Source of the DNA: Panulirus ornatus
Taxonomy: Eukaryota > Arthropoda > Malacostraca > Decapoda > Palinuridae
Reading direction: 5' to 3'
DNA length: 64,000 bases
Assembly: GCF_036320965.1 (NCBI RefSeq)
Contig: NC_092225.1
Coordinates: 81,642,113 to 81,706,112 of the forward strand
Part shown: piece by piece, positions 34,540-49,059 of the stretch
Layout: each line of letters opens with the position of its first letter
Position numbering within the stretch: the first letter of the stretch is position 1
Notes under the pieces: model-generated
What the model was told of the DNA's origin: nothing
Seen by the model: the letters and a program-made list of their open reading frames with translations, nothing else
Database searches by the model: none
Translations under genes and position numbers: made by a program

Positions 34540-36540
34540 TTTTTTTTTTGCGCTGTACTCCCGCGTTTGCGAGGTACGCAAGAAACAGACAAAGAAAATG
34601 GTCCAACCCACCCCTAATACATACACGATGTATATACATAAAACGTACCACACACGCAAATATACATACCTAACACAGCTTTCCAAACTCCATGGTTTAC
34701 CGCCCGACGCTCGCTTCACATGCATTTATTCCACCCACTGACAGCACTCAACCCCGGTTATACCACATCGCAACCAATTCCTAATATTTTCCTTGCCCTT
34801 TCTTCACCCTCCTGCATGTTCAGCCCCAATCACAACAAGAATCTTTTTCACTCCATCTATCCTCACCGATCACATTTGGTTCTCCCCTCTTCCCTTGTAC
34901 CCTCCACCTCCGACACATATATCCTCTTTTGGGCAATCTTTCCTCACTCATTCTCCCATGTTACCAAACCATTTCAAAACACCCCTTCAGCTCTCTCACC
35001 ACGCTCTTTTTATTTCACACAACTCTCTTACCCTTACGTTACTTACATTGATCAAACACCTCACACCACACATTGGGTCCTCAAACAACTCATTTCCACA
35101 CTCCAACCTCCCTGCGCACAACTCTATCCATAGTCCACGCCTCGCAACCATACAACATTGGTAGGAACCACTATTCCTTCAAACATACCATTTTTTGCTT
35201 TCGGAAGAAAATTGTTTCTCATAGACTTCCACACATTCAAGGCACCCAGAATTTTCGCCCCCTCCCCCCCCCTAATATCCAATTTTTCCCTTCCATGGTT
35301 CCATCCGCTGCCAGATCCACTCCAAGAATTATTAAAAACTGTCACATTCCTCCACTTATTTCTCCATTCAAACACACCTCCCAATTGACTTGACCCTCAA
35401 CCCTACTGTAACCAAAATAACCTTGCTTTATTCACATTTACTCTTAACTTTCTTCTTTTTACACCAACTTTACCCAAACTCAGTCACCAGCTTCTGCAGT
35501 TTCTCACATGAATCATGTCCACCAGCGCTGTAATCCATTCAACGAACAACAACTGACTCACTTCCCAAGCTCTCTCATCCCCAACAGACTTCATACTAGC
35601 ACCCTCTTTCAAACTCTTATGCCATTCACCTCCCTAACAACACCATCACATAAATCAAATTAAAACAACCAAGGAGACGATCACCCACCCCTGCCGCAAA
35701 CCTAACATTCACTGATAACCAATCACTTTCCTCTCTTCCTACACGAACACATGCCTTACATCCCGATAAAAACTTTTCACTGCATCTAAACAACTTCTCC
35801 CACACCATATATACGTTAAAATACCTTCCACAGAGACATCTCTTTCAACTTCTATCATAAGCCTTCTCCATATCCATAAATGCTACATACAAATCCATTT
35901 GCTTTTTTAAGTAATTCTCACATCATTCTTCAAAGCAAACTCCTGATCCCCACACCTCTACCACTTCTGAAACCACAACTGCTCTTCCCCAATCTATCTC
36001 TGTACTTCCTTCAAACTCACAATCATACCCCACCATATAATATACCAGGAATACTTCAACAAACTTAAACCTCTGTTAAGTTTGAGCACTCACTCTTTAT
36101 CACCCTTTGCCATTGTACAATGGCACTTTGCTAACGCATTCTGCAATCCTCATTCACCTCACTGTGAGTCATACATACATAGAATAACCTTACCAACCAG
36201 TCAACAAAAATCACCCCCCCTTTTTAATAAATTTCCACTGCAATACCATCCAAACCTGCTGCCTCTTTGCCGGCTTTCATCTTCCGCAAAGCTTTTTACT
36301 ACTCTTCTCTGTTTACCAACTCATTTTCCTAACCCTCTCACTTTGCACACCACCTCACCAAAACACCCAATATCTGCCACTCTATTCATCAAACACATTC
36401 AACAAACCTTCAACTACCACTCATTATCCATCTCCTTCTCACATCACCACTACTTGTTATCTACCACCCCCCTAGCGCCCTCACTGAAGTTCCCATTTGC
36501 TCCCTTGTCTTACGCACGTTATTTTACCTCTTCCAGAACA
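34540..36540 (-). mobile_element. Error-rich duplicate of the minus-strand RTE at 27703-29626
   Basis: Same order of 3' UTR, C-terminal domain and RT on the minus strand, ending at the same 5' truncation (CTTCCAGAACATACA). No open frame longer than about 100 codons survives because of indels. Confidence 0.85.
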
Positions 36541-36544
36541 TACA

Positions 36545-37141
36545 AACAATGTTGTTGGTTGTGGAGGCGTGGGCTATGGATAGGAGTTGTGCGCAGGAGG
36601 AAGGATGTTGCTGAAGTGAGAATGTTTTTTTAGGACAATGTGTGGTGTGAGGTGGTTTGATCGAGTAAGTAACGAAAGGGTAAGAGAGATGTGTGGAAAT
36701 AAAAAGAGCGTGGTTGAGAGAGCAAAGATTGTGTTTAGAAATGGTTTTTGGCACATGGAAAGAATGAGTGAGGAAAGATTGACCAAGAGGATATAAGGTG
36801 ACGGAGGTGGCAGGGAACTGAGAGAAGAGGAGACCCAGATTGGAGGTGGAAAGATTGGAGTGAAAAAGATTATTGTGTGATCGGGCGGGCCTGAAACAAG
36901 CAGGAGGGTGACAGGAGGGCAAGGAATGAGTGAAATTGGAAACGATGTGGTATACCGGGGTGACGTGCTGTCAGTGATTGAACAAGGCATGTGAAGCGTC
37001 TGGGGTAAACCCACGGAAAGCTGTGTAGGAGATGTAAATTTGCGAGTGTGGACGTATTTAAATACATGGTATGGGGGGGGGGTTGGGCCATTTCTTTCGA
37101 CTGTTTTCCTTGCCTACCTCGAAAAACGCGGAAGACAGCAA

Positions 37142-37178
<37 letters not shown>

Positions 37179-38525
37179 TATATAATACACAAATATATAA
37201 ATATATAATAATATGAACAAATATATATAAAAAAATATATCTATATATGATATATATAGATAAATAAAATATATATATATAAATAAAATATATGGTGTGT
37301 GAGCAAGTTGTTAAAGCAGTGGAAAAGTTTTTTATCGAGTTAAAAGGGGCATGTGTACGTGTAGACGAAGGAAAGTGTTTGTTCTCAGTGAATTAGTTTG
37401 CGGCAGGGGTGTGTGATGTCTCCAGGGTTTTGTTTAATTTGTTTAATGATGGGTATGATAGGGAGGTGCATTCCCAGAGATTTTGGAAAGAGGGGCAAGT
37501 TATGAAGTCTGTTGTGGATGCGAGAGCTGGTAAGTGAGTCAGTTGTTGTTCGCGTGATGATACAGCGCTGGTGGCTGATTCATGTGAGAATCTGCAGAGC
37601 TGGTGACTGAGGTTGTAAAAGTGTGTGAAAGAAGAAAGTTATAGAGTCAATTGTGAATAAGAGCACGTTATAGGTACAGTAGGGTTACGTTCAAGTCAAT
37701 AGGGAGGTAGGTTTTATGAATGGAGAAAAAACTGGAGGAAGTAAAGTGTTTAGATAACTGGGAGTGTGGCTCTGGCAGCGGAATGGAACCATGGAAGCGG
37801 AAGTGGATCACAGGGATGTGGAGGGGCGCAAATATCAGGGAGTCATATGACGAATGATAGTATGAAGTGTCACGACATATCTCCGTAATCACAAAAGGTG
37901 ATGTAGAAGGATAAGTTCCAACAATGTTGTAAGTGTGCAGGGAAAGCGTGGCTATGGATATGAGTTGTGCGCAGGAGGGAATGGAGATCTGGAAAATGAG
38001 ATGTTTGAGGACAATATGTGGTGTGATGTGGTTTGCTCGAGTAAGTAACGTAAGGGTAAGAGAGATGTGAGAGAAAAAAAAAGAGCGTGGTTGAGAGAGC
38101 AGAAGAGGGAGATTAGGAAAATTGTTTGGCACATGAGAGAATGAGTGAGGAAAGATAGACCCAAGAGATATATGTGTCGAAGGTGGAGAATCGATAGAAG
38201 TGGAGACAAAATGTGGAGGAGGAAAGATGAGTACAAAGATTTTTGAGTGATCGGGGGGCCCGACCATCAAGGAGGGTGAAAGTAGGGCCACGAATAGAGA
38301 AAATTGGATCGATGTGTATGATCGGGGTTACGTACTTTCAGGATTGAATCAGGGCATGTGAAGCGCTGGTTCAAAATCCAATGGTAAAGCTGTGTAGGAA
38401 TGTATATTTGCGTTGTGGACAGTAATGTTATACATTGTGTATGGGGGTGGGTTGGGCCATTTCTTTCTTCTGTTTCCTAGCGCTACCCACGCAATTCGCG
38501 GGAGACAGCGACAACGCAAAAAAAA
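36545..38525 (+). mobile_element. Error-rich duplicates of the plus-strand RTE copies at 29632-31585
   Basis: Two consecutive plus copies, 36545-37140 and about 37280-38525, are separated by a TA-rich tract with non-TA errors. They correspond in order and truncation points to 29632-30212 and 30361-31585. Confidence 0.85.
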
Positions 38526-38544
38526 TATATATAAAAATATATAT

Positions 38545-40435
38545 AGCGAAAATGGGGAGTGATAACAAGATAGTGGTGATGTGAGAAGGAGATGGAATGA
38601 GTATTTTGAAGGTTTGTTAAATGTTGTCTGCATGACAAGTGGCAGATTTAGGGTGTTTGGGTCGAGGTGGTGTGCAAAGTGAGGGGGATTAGGGGAAAAT
38701 GATTTTGGGTAAACAGAGAAGAGGTAGTAAAAGCTTTGCGGAAGATGAAAGCCGGCAGGCACGCAGGTTTGGATGACATTGCCGTGGAATTTATAAAAAA
38801 GGGGGTGACTGTAATTGTTGACTGGTTGTCATGTTATTTAATGTAAGGTATTGACTTCATGGGTGAGGTGCCTGGGATTGGCGGAATGCGTGCATAAGGG
38901 GGGTGCCATTGTACAAAGTCAAAGGGGAAAGAGAAGTGCACAAATTACAGGGGGTATAAGTTTGTTGAGTATTCCAGTAAATTTATGGAGGGTGTTGATT
39001 GAGAGGGGTGAACATGTACAAGAGCATCAGATTGGGGAAGAGGCAGTGGGTTTCAGAAGTGGAGAGAATGAGTGGATCAGGTGTTATGCTTTGAAGAATG
39101 GTATGTAGGAGAAATACTTAGAAAAGCAAATAGGATTTGTATGAGCAATTATGGATCTGTAGAAGGCATATGATAGAGTTGAATAGAGATGCTACTGGGG
39201 AAAGGGGTATTAAAATATATGGGATTGGGAGGCAAGTTTTAGAAGCAGTGACAAGTTTTTTATCGAGGATAAAGGCATGTGAACGTGTAGGAATAGAGGA
39301 AAGTGAAATGGTTTCTACAGTGAATGTAGGTTTCGGCACAGTGTTTGAGTATGTCTCCATGGTTGTTTAATTTGTTTTTATGGATGGTGTTGTTTAGGGA
39401 GGTAAATGCAAGATCTTGAAAGGGGGGCAAGTATGAAGTCTTTGGGGATGAGAGAGCTTGGAAGTGAAGTCAGTTGTTGTTCGCTTGATGATACAGTGCT
39501 GGTGGCTGAATCATGTGAGAAACTGCAGAAGCTGGTGCAGAGTTTGGTAATGTGTGTGGAAGAAATAAAGTTAAAGTAAAATGTGAATAAGATCAAGGTT
39601 ATGTAGGTACAGTAAGTTGAGGGTCAAGTTCATTGGGAGGTTGAGTTAGAATGAGAGAAAAACTGAGGAAGTGAAGTTTTTTTAGATATCAGGAGTGGAT
39701 CTGTCACGGATGGAAAAACCTGGAAAGCGGAAGTGATCATAGGTGGGGGAGGGGGCGAAATTTTGGAGCCTTGAAAAATATAGTGTAAGTCGAGAACATT
39801 ATCTACGGAAAGCAAAAATGGTATGTTTTTGAGGAATAGTGGTTCCAACAATGTTGTAATGGTTGCGAGGTGCGTGGGCTAAGGATAGATTTTGTGCGCA
39901 GTAGGATGGATGTGGCTGAAATGGAGATGTTTGAGGACAATGTGTGGTGTGAGGTGGATGATCGCGTAAGTAAACGTATGGTAAGAGAGATGTGTGGAAA
40001 AAAAAAAGAGCGATGGTTGAAGATAGCAGAAGAGGGAGTTTTGGAATGTTTGGGCACAGGAGAGAATGATGAGGAAAGATTGACCAAGAGGATAAAAGTG
40101 TCAGAGGTGGAGGGAACGAGGAGAAGAGGAGACCAATTGAGTAGAAAAGATGGATGAAAAGGATTATGTGTGATGGGGGCCTGAACATGCAGGAGTTGTG
40201 AAAGGAGGGCAGAGGAATAGAGTGAATTGGAGCGATTTGGAAATACAGGGTTGGACGTGCTTCCCGGTGGATAGAATCAAGGCAAGAGAAGCGTCCTGGT
40301 AAACCTGGAAAGCTGGTAGGAATGTATATTTGCGTGTGGTGACGGTGTAAGTACATGTGTAGGGGGGGGGTTGGGCCATTTCTTACGATCCGTTTCTTGT
40401 GCCTACCTCGCAACCGCGGAAGGACAGAGCGCCGA
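38545..40435 (+). mobile_element. Error-rich duplicate of the RTE at 55366-57236
   Basis: Begins with the GATAACAAG..GTGGTGATGTGAGA segment and runs to the short 3' UTR and an A/T-rich tail. The partner copy is fully open, whereas this one has many frame breaks. Confidence 0.85.
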
Positions 40436-40485
40436 GGTAGTAAAAAAAAATATAAATATAAAATATATATCAATTATATATATAT

Positions 40486-43230
40486 TTTCCCTAACCCTCT
40501 CACTTTGTTTGCCGCACACACCCTCGACCAAAACATCCTATATCTGCCACTCTATCATCAAACACATTCAACAAACCTTCAAAAAAACTCACTCCATCTC
40601 CTTCACACATCACTCACTACTTGTTATCACCTCTCCCCCCTTTGGCCGCCCTTCACTGAAGTTCCCCCATTTGCTCCCTTGTCTTTTCGCACTTTTTTTT
40701 ACCTCCTTCCAGAACATCTTTTTATTCTCCCCTAAAAATTTAATGAAAACTCTTTCACCCCAACTCCTCATTTGCCTTTTTTCACCTCTTGCACCTATTC
40801 TCTTGACCTCCGGTCTCTTTCATTTTATACATCTCCTCCCACTCAATTGCATTTTTTCCCTTCACAAACGCCAAATGCCTCCTCTCTTCTCTTTCACTAA
40901 AACTCTTACTTCTTCATACCCACCACTCACTACCCTTTCCTAATCAACCTTACCTCCCACTCCTTCTCATGCCACAAGCATCTTTTGCGCAATCCATCAC
41001 TGATTCCCGAAATACAATATCCCATCCTCTCCCACCGTCCCCTTGCTTCCATAGTTCTCGAATAACCTTTTTCCATTCTGTACTCAGTCTCTCTGTACTT
41101 CCCTCACACAGTCTCCTTCTCAAGCTCACTTACTCTCACCACCCTCTCACCCCAACATACTCACTCTTCTTTTCTGAAAACCCATACAAATCTCACCTAG
41201 CCGCCACAAGATAATGATCAGACATCCCTCCATTGCAACCTCTCATCACATTAACATGCAAAAGTCTCTCTTTTGCACGCCTGTTCAATTAACACGAATC
41301 CCAAAACGCTCTTTGGCCTCTCCCTCCCTACTTACATAAGTATACTTATGTATATCTCGCTTTTTAAACAGTATTCCCAATCATCAGTCCCTTTATCAGC
41401 ACCATACATCTACAAGCTCATCAACCATTTCCATTACAACACTGAACAACCATTATACAATTTATTCCCTCAACAACCTGAAGAGGTAATGAAAAGCTAT
41501 TGCGGAAGATGAAAGCACGGCAAGGCCAGCAGTTTGGGATGGTATTGCAGTGGAATTATTAAAAAGGGTTAGACCTGTATTGTTGAACTGTTTTGGTAAG
41601 GTTATTTAATGTATGTATGACTCATGGTGAGTGCCTGAGAATTGGCGGAATGTGCGTGCCCCCCCAAATAGTGCCAATGTACAAAGGCAAAGGGATAAGA
41701 GTGAGTGCTAAAAATTACATAGGTATAGTTTGTTGAGTGTTCCTGTAAATTATATGGGAGGTATTGATGAGAGGTGAAGGGGCATTACAGAGCATCAGAT
41801 TGGCGGAAGAGCAGTGGGGGTTTCAGAAGTGGTAAGAGGATGTGTGGATCAGGTGTTTCTTTTGAAAATGTATGTTGAGAAAATAACTTTATAAAAAGCA
41901 AATGGATTTGTATGTAGCATTTATTGGATACTGGAGAAGGCATATGATAGAGTTGAAAGAGATGCTCATGTGGAAGGTAATAAGAATATATGGTGTTGGA
42001 GGAAAGTTGTTAGAAGCAGTGAAAAGTTTTTTTCCGAGATGTAAAGGCATGTGTACGTGTAGGAAGAGAGAAAGTGATTGGTTTCTCCAGTGATGTAGGG
42101 TTTGCGGCGGGGGTGTGTGATGGTCTCCATGGTTGTTTAATTTGTTTAAGGATGGTTTTAGGGAGGAAAAATGCAAGAGTCCTGAAAGAAGGGGGCAAGT
42201 ATGAAGTCTGTTGGGGATGAGAGAGCTTGGGAAGTTGGAGTGCATTTGTTTGTTCGCTGAGATATAGCGCTGGTGCTGATTTCCATGTGAAAACTGCAGA
42301 AGCTGAGACTGAGTTTGGTAAAGTGTTGGAAGAAGAAAGTTAAGAGTAAATGTGAATAATCGAGAAGGTTACTCAGGTACAGTAGGTTGAGGGTCAAGTC
42401 AATTGGGAGGTGAGTTTTAAAGGAGAAAAAAACTGGAGGAAGAGAAGTGATTTAAGATTTGTATGGGAGTGGATTCTTGCATCGGATGGAACCAAAGAAG
42501 CGGAAAGAGGATCTTAGGTGGGGGAGGTGGCGAAAATTCTGTGGGCCTTGAAGAATTGTGTGGAAATTCGAGAACATATCTCGGCAAGTCAAAAATGGGT
42601 ATGTTTGAAGAAAATGGTTTCCAACATGTTGTATGGTTGCGTGGCCGTGCTATCGATAGAGTTGTCGCAGGAGGATGGATGTGCTGGAAATGAGATGTTT
42701 GTAGGACAATGGTGAGGTGTGGCGTGGTTTGTGATCGAGTGATATCGTAAGGTAAGATAGATGTGTGGAAATACAAGAGCGTGGATGAGAGAGCAGCAAG
42801 AAGGGTGTTTTGAAGTGGTTTTGGCACATGGAGAGGAAAAAAAAATATGGAGTGATGAAAGATTAGACCAAGCGGATAAATTGAGTCGGAGGTGGAGGGA
42901 GCAAGGAGAATGAGGGAGACCAAATTGGAGTTGGAAAAGATGAGTGAAAAAAGATTTTTGTGATCGGGGCCTGAACATGCAGGAGGGTGAAAGGAGGGCA
43001 AGGAATAGAGAGAATTGAGCGATGTGTAAACCGTGGTGCCGTGCCTGTCAGTGGATTGAATCAAGGCATGTGAAGGCGTCCTGGGGTAAACGCATGGAAA
43101 CTGTGTAGGTATGTATATTTTTCGTGTGTGGACGTATGTAAAATAACAGTGTATGGGGGGGGTTGGGCCATTTCTTTCGTCTGTTTCCTTGCGCTAACCC
43201 TACGCAAACGCGGGAGACAGCGACAAGTAA
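40486..43230. mobile_element. Error-rich duplicate of the inverted RTE insertion at 57287-59945
   Basis: 40486-41485 reads RTE endonuclease/linker on the minus strand, and 41487-43230 reads RT to tail on the plus strand. The same junction (CCTCAACAACCTGAAGAGGT) occurs here as at 58240, so the rearrangement belongs to one locus represented twice. Confidence 0.85.
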
Positions 43231-43264
43231 AAAAAAAAATATAAAAAATATAAATATATATAGT

Positions 43265-44935
43265 ATATAACTCTCTACATAAAAATATCCCTGGGGAATA
43301 GGGAAAAGAATCCTTCCCACGCATTCCTCACGGTGTCGTAGAAGGTCGACAAAGTACGGGAGCGGGGGCTGAAACCCTCACCCACCTTGTATTTTGACTA
43401 TTCTAAAAGGGAAACAGAAGGAGTCACGCGGAAAGTGGCTCATCCTCCTTGAAGGCTCAATTGTGGGTGTCAAATGTGTGTGGATGAACCAAGATGAGAA
43501 AAAAGAGAATAGGTAGTAGGTATTGAGGAAAGTAACCTGGATGTTTTGGCTCATAGTGAAATGAAGCTTAAGGGTAACGGGGAAGAGTGGTTTGTGATAG
43601 TCTTGGGAGTAGAAGTCAGGGGTAAGTGAGAGGACGAAGAGCAAGGGAAGGAGTAGCACTACTTCTGAAACAGGAGTGGTGGGAATAGTGATAGAGTGTA
43701 AGAAAGTAAACTCTAGATTGATATGGTGAAACTGAAAGTGGTGGAGAAGATTGTGATATAGGTCATATGCACCTGGGCATGAGAAGAAAGCAGCTGAGTG
43801 AGTGTGTTAGTGGTTATGATGCCCGAGACCGGTTATAGTAATGGGTATTTTAATGCAAAGGTGAGTAAGTGGCAGTTGAGGGAATAATTTGGTGTACATG
43901 GGGGGTTCAGTGTTATAATGGAATGGTGAAGAGCTTGTTAGATTTATATACTGAAAAAGACTGTGATTTGGAATACCTGGTTTAAAAAGTGTACGAATGT
44001 AAGTAGAAGAGATGGCCAGAGAGTTTCTTTATTGATTACGTGTTAATAGATAAGAGCTTGCGAAAGAGAGACTTTTGGATGTTATTTGCCTGAGGAGGAT
44101 GCAACTGGAAACTGATGTCTGGATCATTATCATGTAGGAGAGCGAAGGTGAAGATTTGTAGATTTTCAGAAGAAGAAAGAGAGAATGTGGGGGTGAAGAG
44201 AGTGGTGAGAGAAGTGAGCTTGGGACGGAGACTTGTGTGAGGAAGTACCAGGAGAGACTGAGTACAGAATGGAAAAAGTGAGAACAAAGGAGGTAAGGGA
44301 TTGGGGGAGGAACAGAAGCATTTAGGAAGCAGTGTGGCTTGCGCAAAAGATACTTGTGGCATGAGAAGCGTGGGAGTGGCAGATAGAAAGGCGTAGTGAG
44401 TGGTGGGATGAAGAAGAAAAGAATAATTAGTGCAAGAGAAGAGAGTGGCATTTGGACGATTTTTTGCAGGGAACAAATGCAAATGATGGGAGATGTATAA
44501 AAGACAGAGACAGGAGGTCAAGCGAAAGGTGTGAGCGGTGAAAAAGAGGCAAAATTAGAGTTGGTTTGAGAGAGTATCGTTAAATTTTAGGGAGAATTAG
44601 AGGAATGTTTTGGAAGAGGTTAAAATAAAGTGCGTAAGACAAGGGAACATTATGGGAACGTTCAAGTTAAAGGGCTAATGGGGAGGTGCTAACAAATAGT
44701 GGCGGATGTGAGAGGGAGTTGGCAGTGAATTTTTGAAGGTTATGTTGAATTGTATGATATAGAATTGGCAGGATATAGTGTGTTTTGGTCAAGGTGGTGT
44801 GCAAAGTGAGAGGGTTAGAGACGAAAAGAATTGTAAGACAGAGAAAGTAAGAAAAAAGCTTATGTGGAAGATGAAAGCCAGCAGGCAGCGGGTTGGATTT
44901 ATTGCAGTGTGAATTTTTTAAAAAAAATGTTAAGT
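43265..44935 (+). mobile_element. Error-rich duplicate of the RTE 5' half at 60007-61645
   Basis: Contains the 5' UTR segment (AAATATCCCTGGGGAATAGG), endonuclease region and linker in the same order, ending at the same truncation followed by the TCTTTTTTCCCCTCATG flank. Confidence 0.85.
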
Positions 44936-46860
44936 TAAACAATAGTCTTTTTTCCCCTCATGTCTTACGAGACTGGTTAAACAGAATCCCAGAGCAATGA
45001 CCCAGAATCACGACCTTCAATCAATATGAAATTATTCAAATGAGTTTTAAGGTCTTGAGGAGGGTAAACATATATACTGTGAATACAGTTGCTTATTCTG
45101 GTGCTTTTTAGGCATTTGATAATGGCAGATTTTTTTTCATTATCACAAAGTTATCAATACTCATGACAGTATATATATCAACCATAGACATAAGACTCTG
45201 GGAACGCTGATGATAAATTATTTAAAGGGAGCTTCAAAGGCCAAATGACCTAAAGGACATTGGTGGGTTGGTTATTTAGGCTATAAAACTTGTCGACTTC
45301 CAGTTTTTTAAGGACGGGATCGTTGTCATCAGGTATTAAGCACCACTCGAGAAATCCTTAACACCTGAAGTTTATTAATTCTAAGGCCAAATAACTATTC
45401 ACTGTGTAAGTGCCCATGATAATTTATGCTTCAAGTACCTTTCACAGCATGTGAAAATGTCCAAAGTAAACGCACAGAAAGGTCAGTGGGATAGAGAGCT
45501 GTGGTTTCGTTGTATTTCACAAAACAGCTCGTGGCTTTGGAGGTGGATGTAGCCTTTCTAATCATTTCCTGGCAGATAAAAGGGTGTATGGTTGGGATAG
45601 TGAGTGAAGTAAGAGGATCTGGGAGACTGTGTTAGGTAAAGAGAGAAGAGGTATGAAAAGCTTTGCGAAAATTGAAATCCAAACAAGGCAACAGGTTTGC
45701 AGTGGAATTGGTTTAAAAAGGGGTCAACTGTGTTGTTGATTGGTTGTGATAAGGATATTACCCGGATGTAATGGTGACCATGGTGAAGTGCCTGATGAAT
45801 GCAGAATGCCCATGCATAGAACCATTGTGCAAAGTCAAAGAAGTATTCCTGGAAATTATAGGGAGGGTATTGATTGAGAAGGGTGAATGCATGTACAGAG
45901 CATCAAATAAGGGAAAAGCAATGTGGTTTCAGCGAAGTGGTAGAGGATGTGTGGATCAGGTGTTTGCTATTGAAGATGTATGTGAGAAATACGTAAAAAC
46001 AATGATTTGCAATTAGCATTTATGGATCTGGAGAAGGCAAATGATAGGGTTAAAAAGAGTATTAAGAGTATATGGTGTGGGAGGTAAGTTGCTAGAAGCA
46101 GTGAAAAAACTTTTACCAAGGATGTAAACATGTTTGCAAGTAGGAAGAAGGAGAATATTGGTTACCAGTAAATGACGTCCTGGGGCAGGGGTGTGTGATG
46201 ACCCCTATGGTGTTTGAATTCTGTTAATGGCTGAGGTAGTTAGTGGGGTAAATGCAAGTAGTTTTGGAGAGAGGAGACAAGTAAGCATTCTAGTTGGGGA
46301 TGAAAGTGGCTTTAGGAAAGTAGTTACACGTTGTTTTTTTTGCTGATGATACAGCTATAGTGGTAGATTTCATGTTAGCAAACTGCGAGAGGTTGGTGAC
46401 AGAGATTTGGAAAATTTGGTGAAAAGAGAAAGTTTAGAGAAGTAACAGTGAATAAGAGCTAGGTCAATAGGGTCAGTCGGGTGGAGGGACAAGTTAATGT
46501 GATGTAAGTTTGAAATGGATGAAAAATTGGAGGAAATGGTGTCTTAAATATCTGTGAATGATTTTAGCAGTGAATGGAACCATGGAAGCGGAAGTATGAG
46601 TCACAGGTTAGAGGATGGGGCGAAGGTTCAGTGAGCGATGAAGAATGTGTGAAGGAGAGAACGTTAACCATCAGAGAGCAAAAATGGATAGTAAGAAGGA
46701 ATATTAGTCCAACAATGTTGAATGGTTGTGAGCATGGGCTATAGATAGGGTGTGGCGGAAAAGGAGGGTGGGATGTCTTGGGAGATGAAATGTTTGAGGC
46801 CAATATGGGTGTGAGGTGGTTGATCGACTAAGTAATGAAAGGGTAAGAGAGAAGAGGTGG
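44936..46860 (+). mobile_element. Error-rich duplicate of 61646-63532 (flank and old RTE fragment)
   Basis: Includes the non-RTE flank (CAGAGCAATGACCCAGAATC), the RTE tail fragment and RT pieces such as GGGGCAGGGGTGTGTGATGA. The presence of non-repetitive flank in both places shows that the duplication is not just cross-matching between LINE copies. Confidence 0.85.
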
Positions 46861-47600
46861 TAATTAAAGTTTAATCTTTTTATTCAGGAGCTTTGTAACT
46901 GGAACTCCCATGGTCTGGCATTTTTTGAACTGCCGCCAGTAGTTGTGGATCTGCTAGCAGGGCAAGGCTAAGGGGACTAAAAGACTGTTACCAACTACAG
47001 TCAAGATAATAAGTTCTGTTGATTTCCTTGGTATTGAATTTTTATTTATTTTTTTTACTGAAAATGAAACCAGAAAAGTTTCAGAAACTTTTGGAAGGTG
47101 CCAGGAGTACAGAATATAGATGTGCACAAATAAAGTGCTGTGCTCCCACTTAAAGGTTTAAGCATTTCCAGGAGTATTATCGAGCCCTGGCCAAAGTATA
47201 CCATAGAGAACTGAAAGCTAGACTATGACTGTGAATATTCAACCAGGGATGGTTTACACAAGATTAAGTGAAGAAGCGAGATTTCAATACAATGTTGTGC
47301 GGTGATTACAATAGTGCTGACATTGAAGCCTGTAAGTGTAAGTCATATTAAAAAATCGATGAAAAACACCAGTTCACTATTAACAACCAACATGATATGC
47401 ACTGTTGATAGAGTTTACAAGCTGGCTGCCTGTCTATGGACTGACAATGAGCGTGGCTGGTGCCTTGACAACAAGGATAAAAACAACAATAGTAACGAGT
47501 TTGACCAAAGCCAACTACCAACCGATGATCATGTCCTGTACATTAACTACTTGCACAAAGCTGTGACAAAGTTTTATGTATGAATTTGATAAATAGTGGC
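46861..47600 (+). pseudogene. Tigger/pogo-like transposase relic (duplicate of 63536-64000, extending further)
   Basis: Carries, with frame errors, the same HTH_CENPB-type segment as 63536-64000. It continues past the window-edge equivalent: the plus strand after 47302 is open for 93 codons with TDNERGWCLDNKDK and TDDHVLYINYLHKAVTKFY. That part could be the C-terminal end of the same transposase, but I could not identify a DDE catalytic core between them, so an internally deleted copy is possible. Confidence 0.5.
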
Positions 47601-49055
47601 AGATGGAAAACAGAGCCTCAGAACAACCTGAGAATATATGAGGAATCTGCCCCGTATTGGTGTCATATCCACAAAAACCCTTGCAAGGATATTTCCGTTT
47701 TCTTCCATCTCCTGGGTTACTATTCTGATGTAATCTGAAGTAACAATAAAAACCTTGATTGGAATCTTAATGGTTGTGTATTTCTGGTTTTAAGCTTTGA
47801 TCCACTTTGATAACATATCGAAATGTATGGTAGAAATGATTTGGGGCAAGGCTAGAGTTGGGCATATATTACATAGGGGTATTCCCGTAGGGTCAATTGT
47901 CTGGATTGGCGAGGTCCCAAAGTTTCCAATTAAGTAGGCTCAACTTAACTACATATACTGGGAAGATCTCAAATAAGCGTATGATCAAGTAAATTCTGTT
48001 TTCACAGGGAAATGAAACACTACAAGTTCCCATTGCACTTGTGTAAATAATCCCTTAAAAGGGGGAGATACAAAGAAGGAAATATAACCGTCAGTTGTGC
48101 CTGCCTTAATGGGATTTTAAAAAACACTTGATTTATGGCAACTGAATGCATAAACCTCTGGGCTGTATTGGGAAAAAGAAACTCAAAGATTACATGTATT
48201 AATCATTGACAGGTAAATAAATAATTTTGCAATCAAATCCATGCGATAACTTTACAAGGTTTAAATGGCTAATCGCTGTTAATCAGTCAGCAGATCAAAT
48301 GTTCACAAACAGCACACTTCCCAAATCTTCTTGCTTTAATGACTTGGGAGAATGTATATTTGTCATGCTTGTTGATATCATAAGGAATATTAACTTGCTT
48401 AAAATAAAAATCCAAGCTCAAGACATTGTACGTGTAGACCTCTGCATGGAGAAACAAGTTTGTAGATACTGTAGCTAAGCAGAACATAAAAAATGGCATT
48501 TTAGAAGCATATTGCAAAAGTCTGGCACATATTAGTAATAAAACTGTAAGATTCACACATTCATTAGTGAATTTTAAAAACCACTTAAAAATGCTCAGTT
48601 TGAAAATTATGTTTAACATTCATATGCTTCATCTTTGGGTCCCATAAGGCAGCATGTAGTTCGTATGGCAGTCATTTTTAAGAACTTAAAGATTATGGTA
48701 CAACCAGTAAAGGGGAAAATTTTTTTCGCTTTGGCAGTTTTGCAAGTTTCTGCGGTTAAAATGGAAATAAATGGCCAATTATAAAAATGCATTTACAAAG
48801 CAAAGGGTTAACCCCAAAAAAAAACCCACAGCCATTTAGTCTCATTGATGGAACCAGTCCTTTAATAGCATTACGAGGAATGAGAGACCTGTTAAAAAAA
48901 GATTAATAATTCCAATAGTAAAGGAGTATATAACAAAAGGATTTTTTAAGTAAGCCAAGAGGGAGAAACTATGATAGATAACAACACTTAATACAAACCT
49001 ATATAAAACTTTGGAAGAGATGAAATGGTTAGAAAGTGTTATAAGTGAAGGCTTT
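47601..49055. other. DNA without a counterpart in the window; no supported gene
   Basis: Short frames at 48227-48478 and 48287-48619 overlap on opposite strands and have no domains. If the block is an assembly duplicate, this sequence should recur just beyond position 64000. Confidence 0.4.
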
Positions 49056-49059
49056 AATA

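Noticed and set aside
32653..47338. Interpretation as naturally decayed, ancient RTE copies
   Set aside because: Damage is uniform across elements of different age and across non-element flank, dominated by small indels, and starts and stops abruptly. These point to sequence error and not age, though only read data can settle it.
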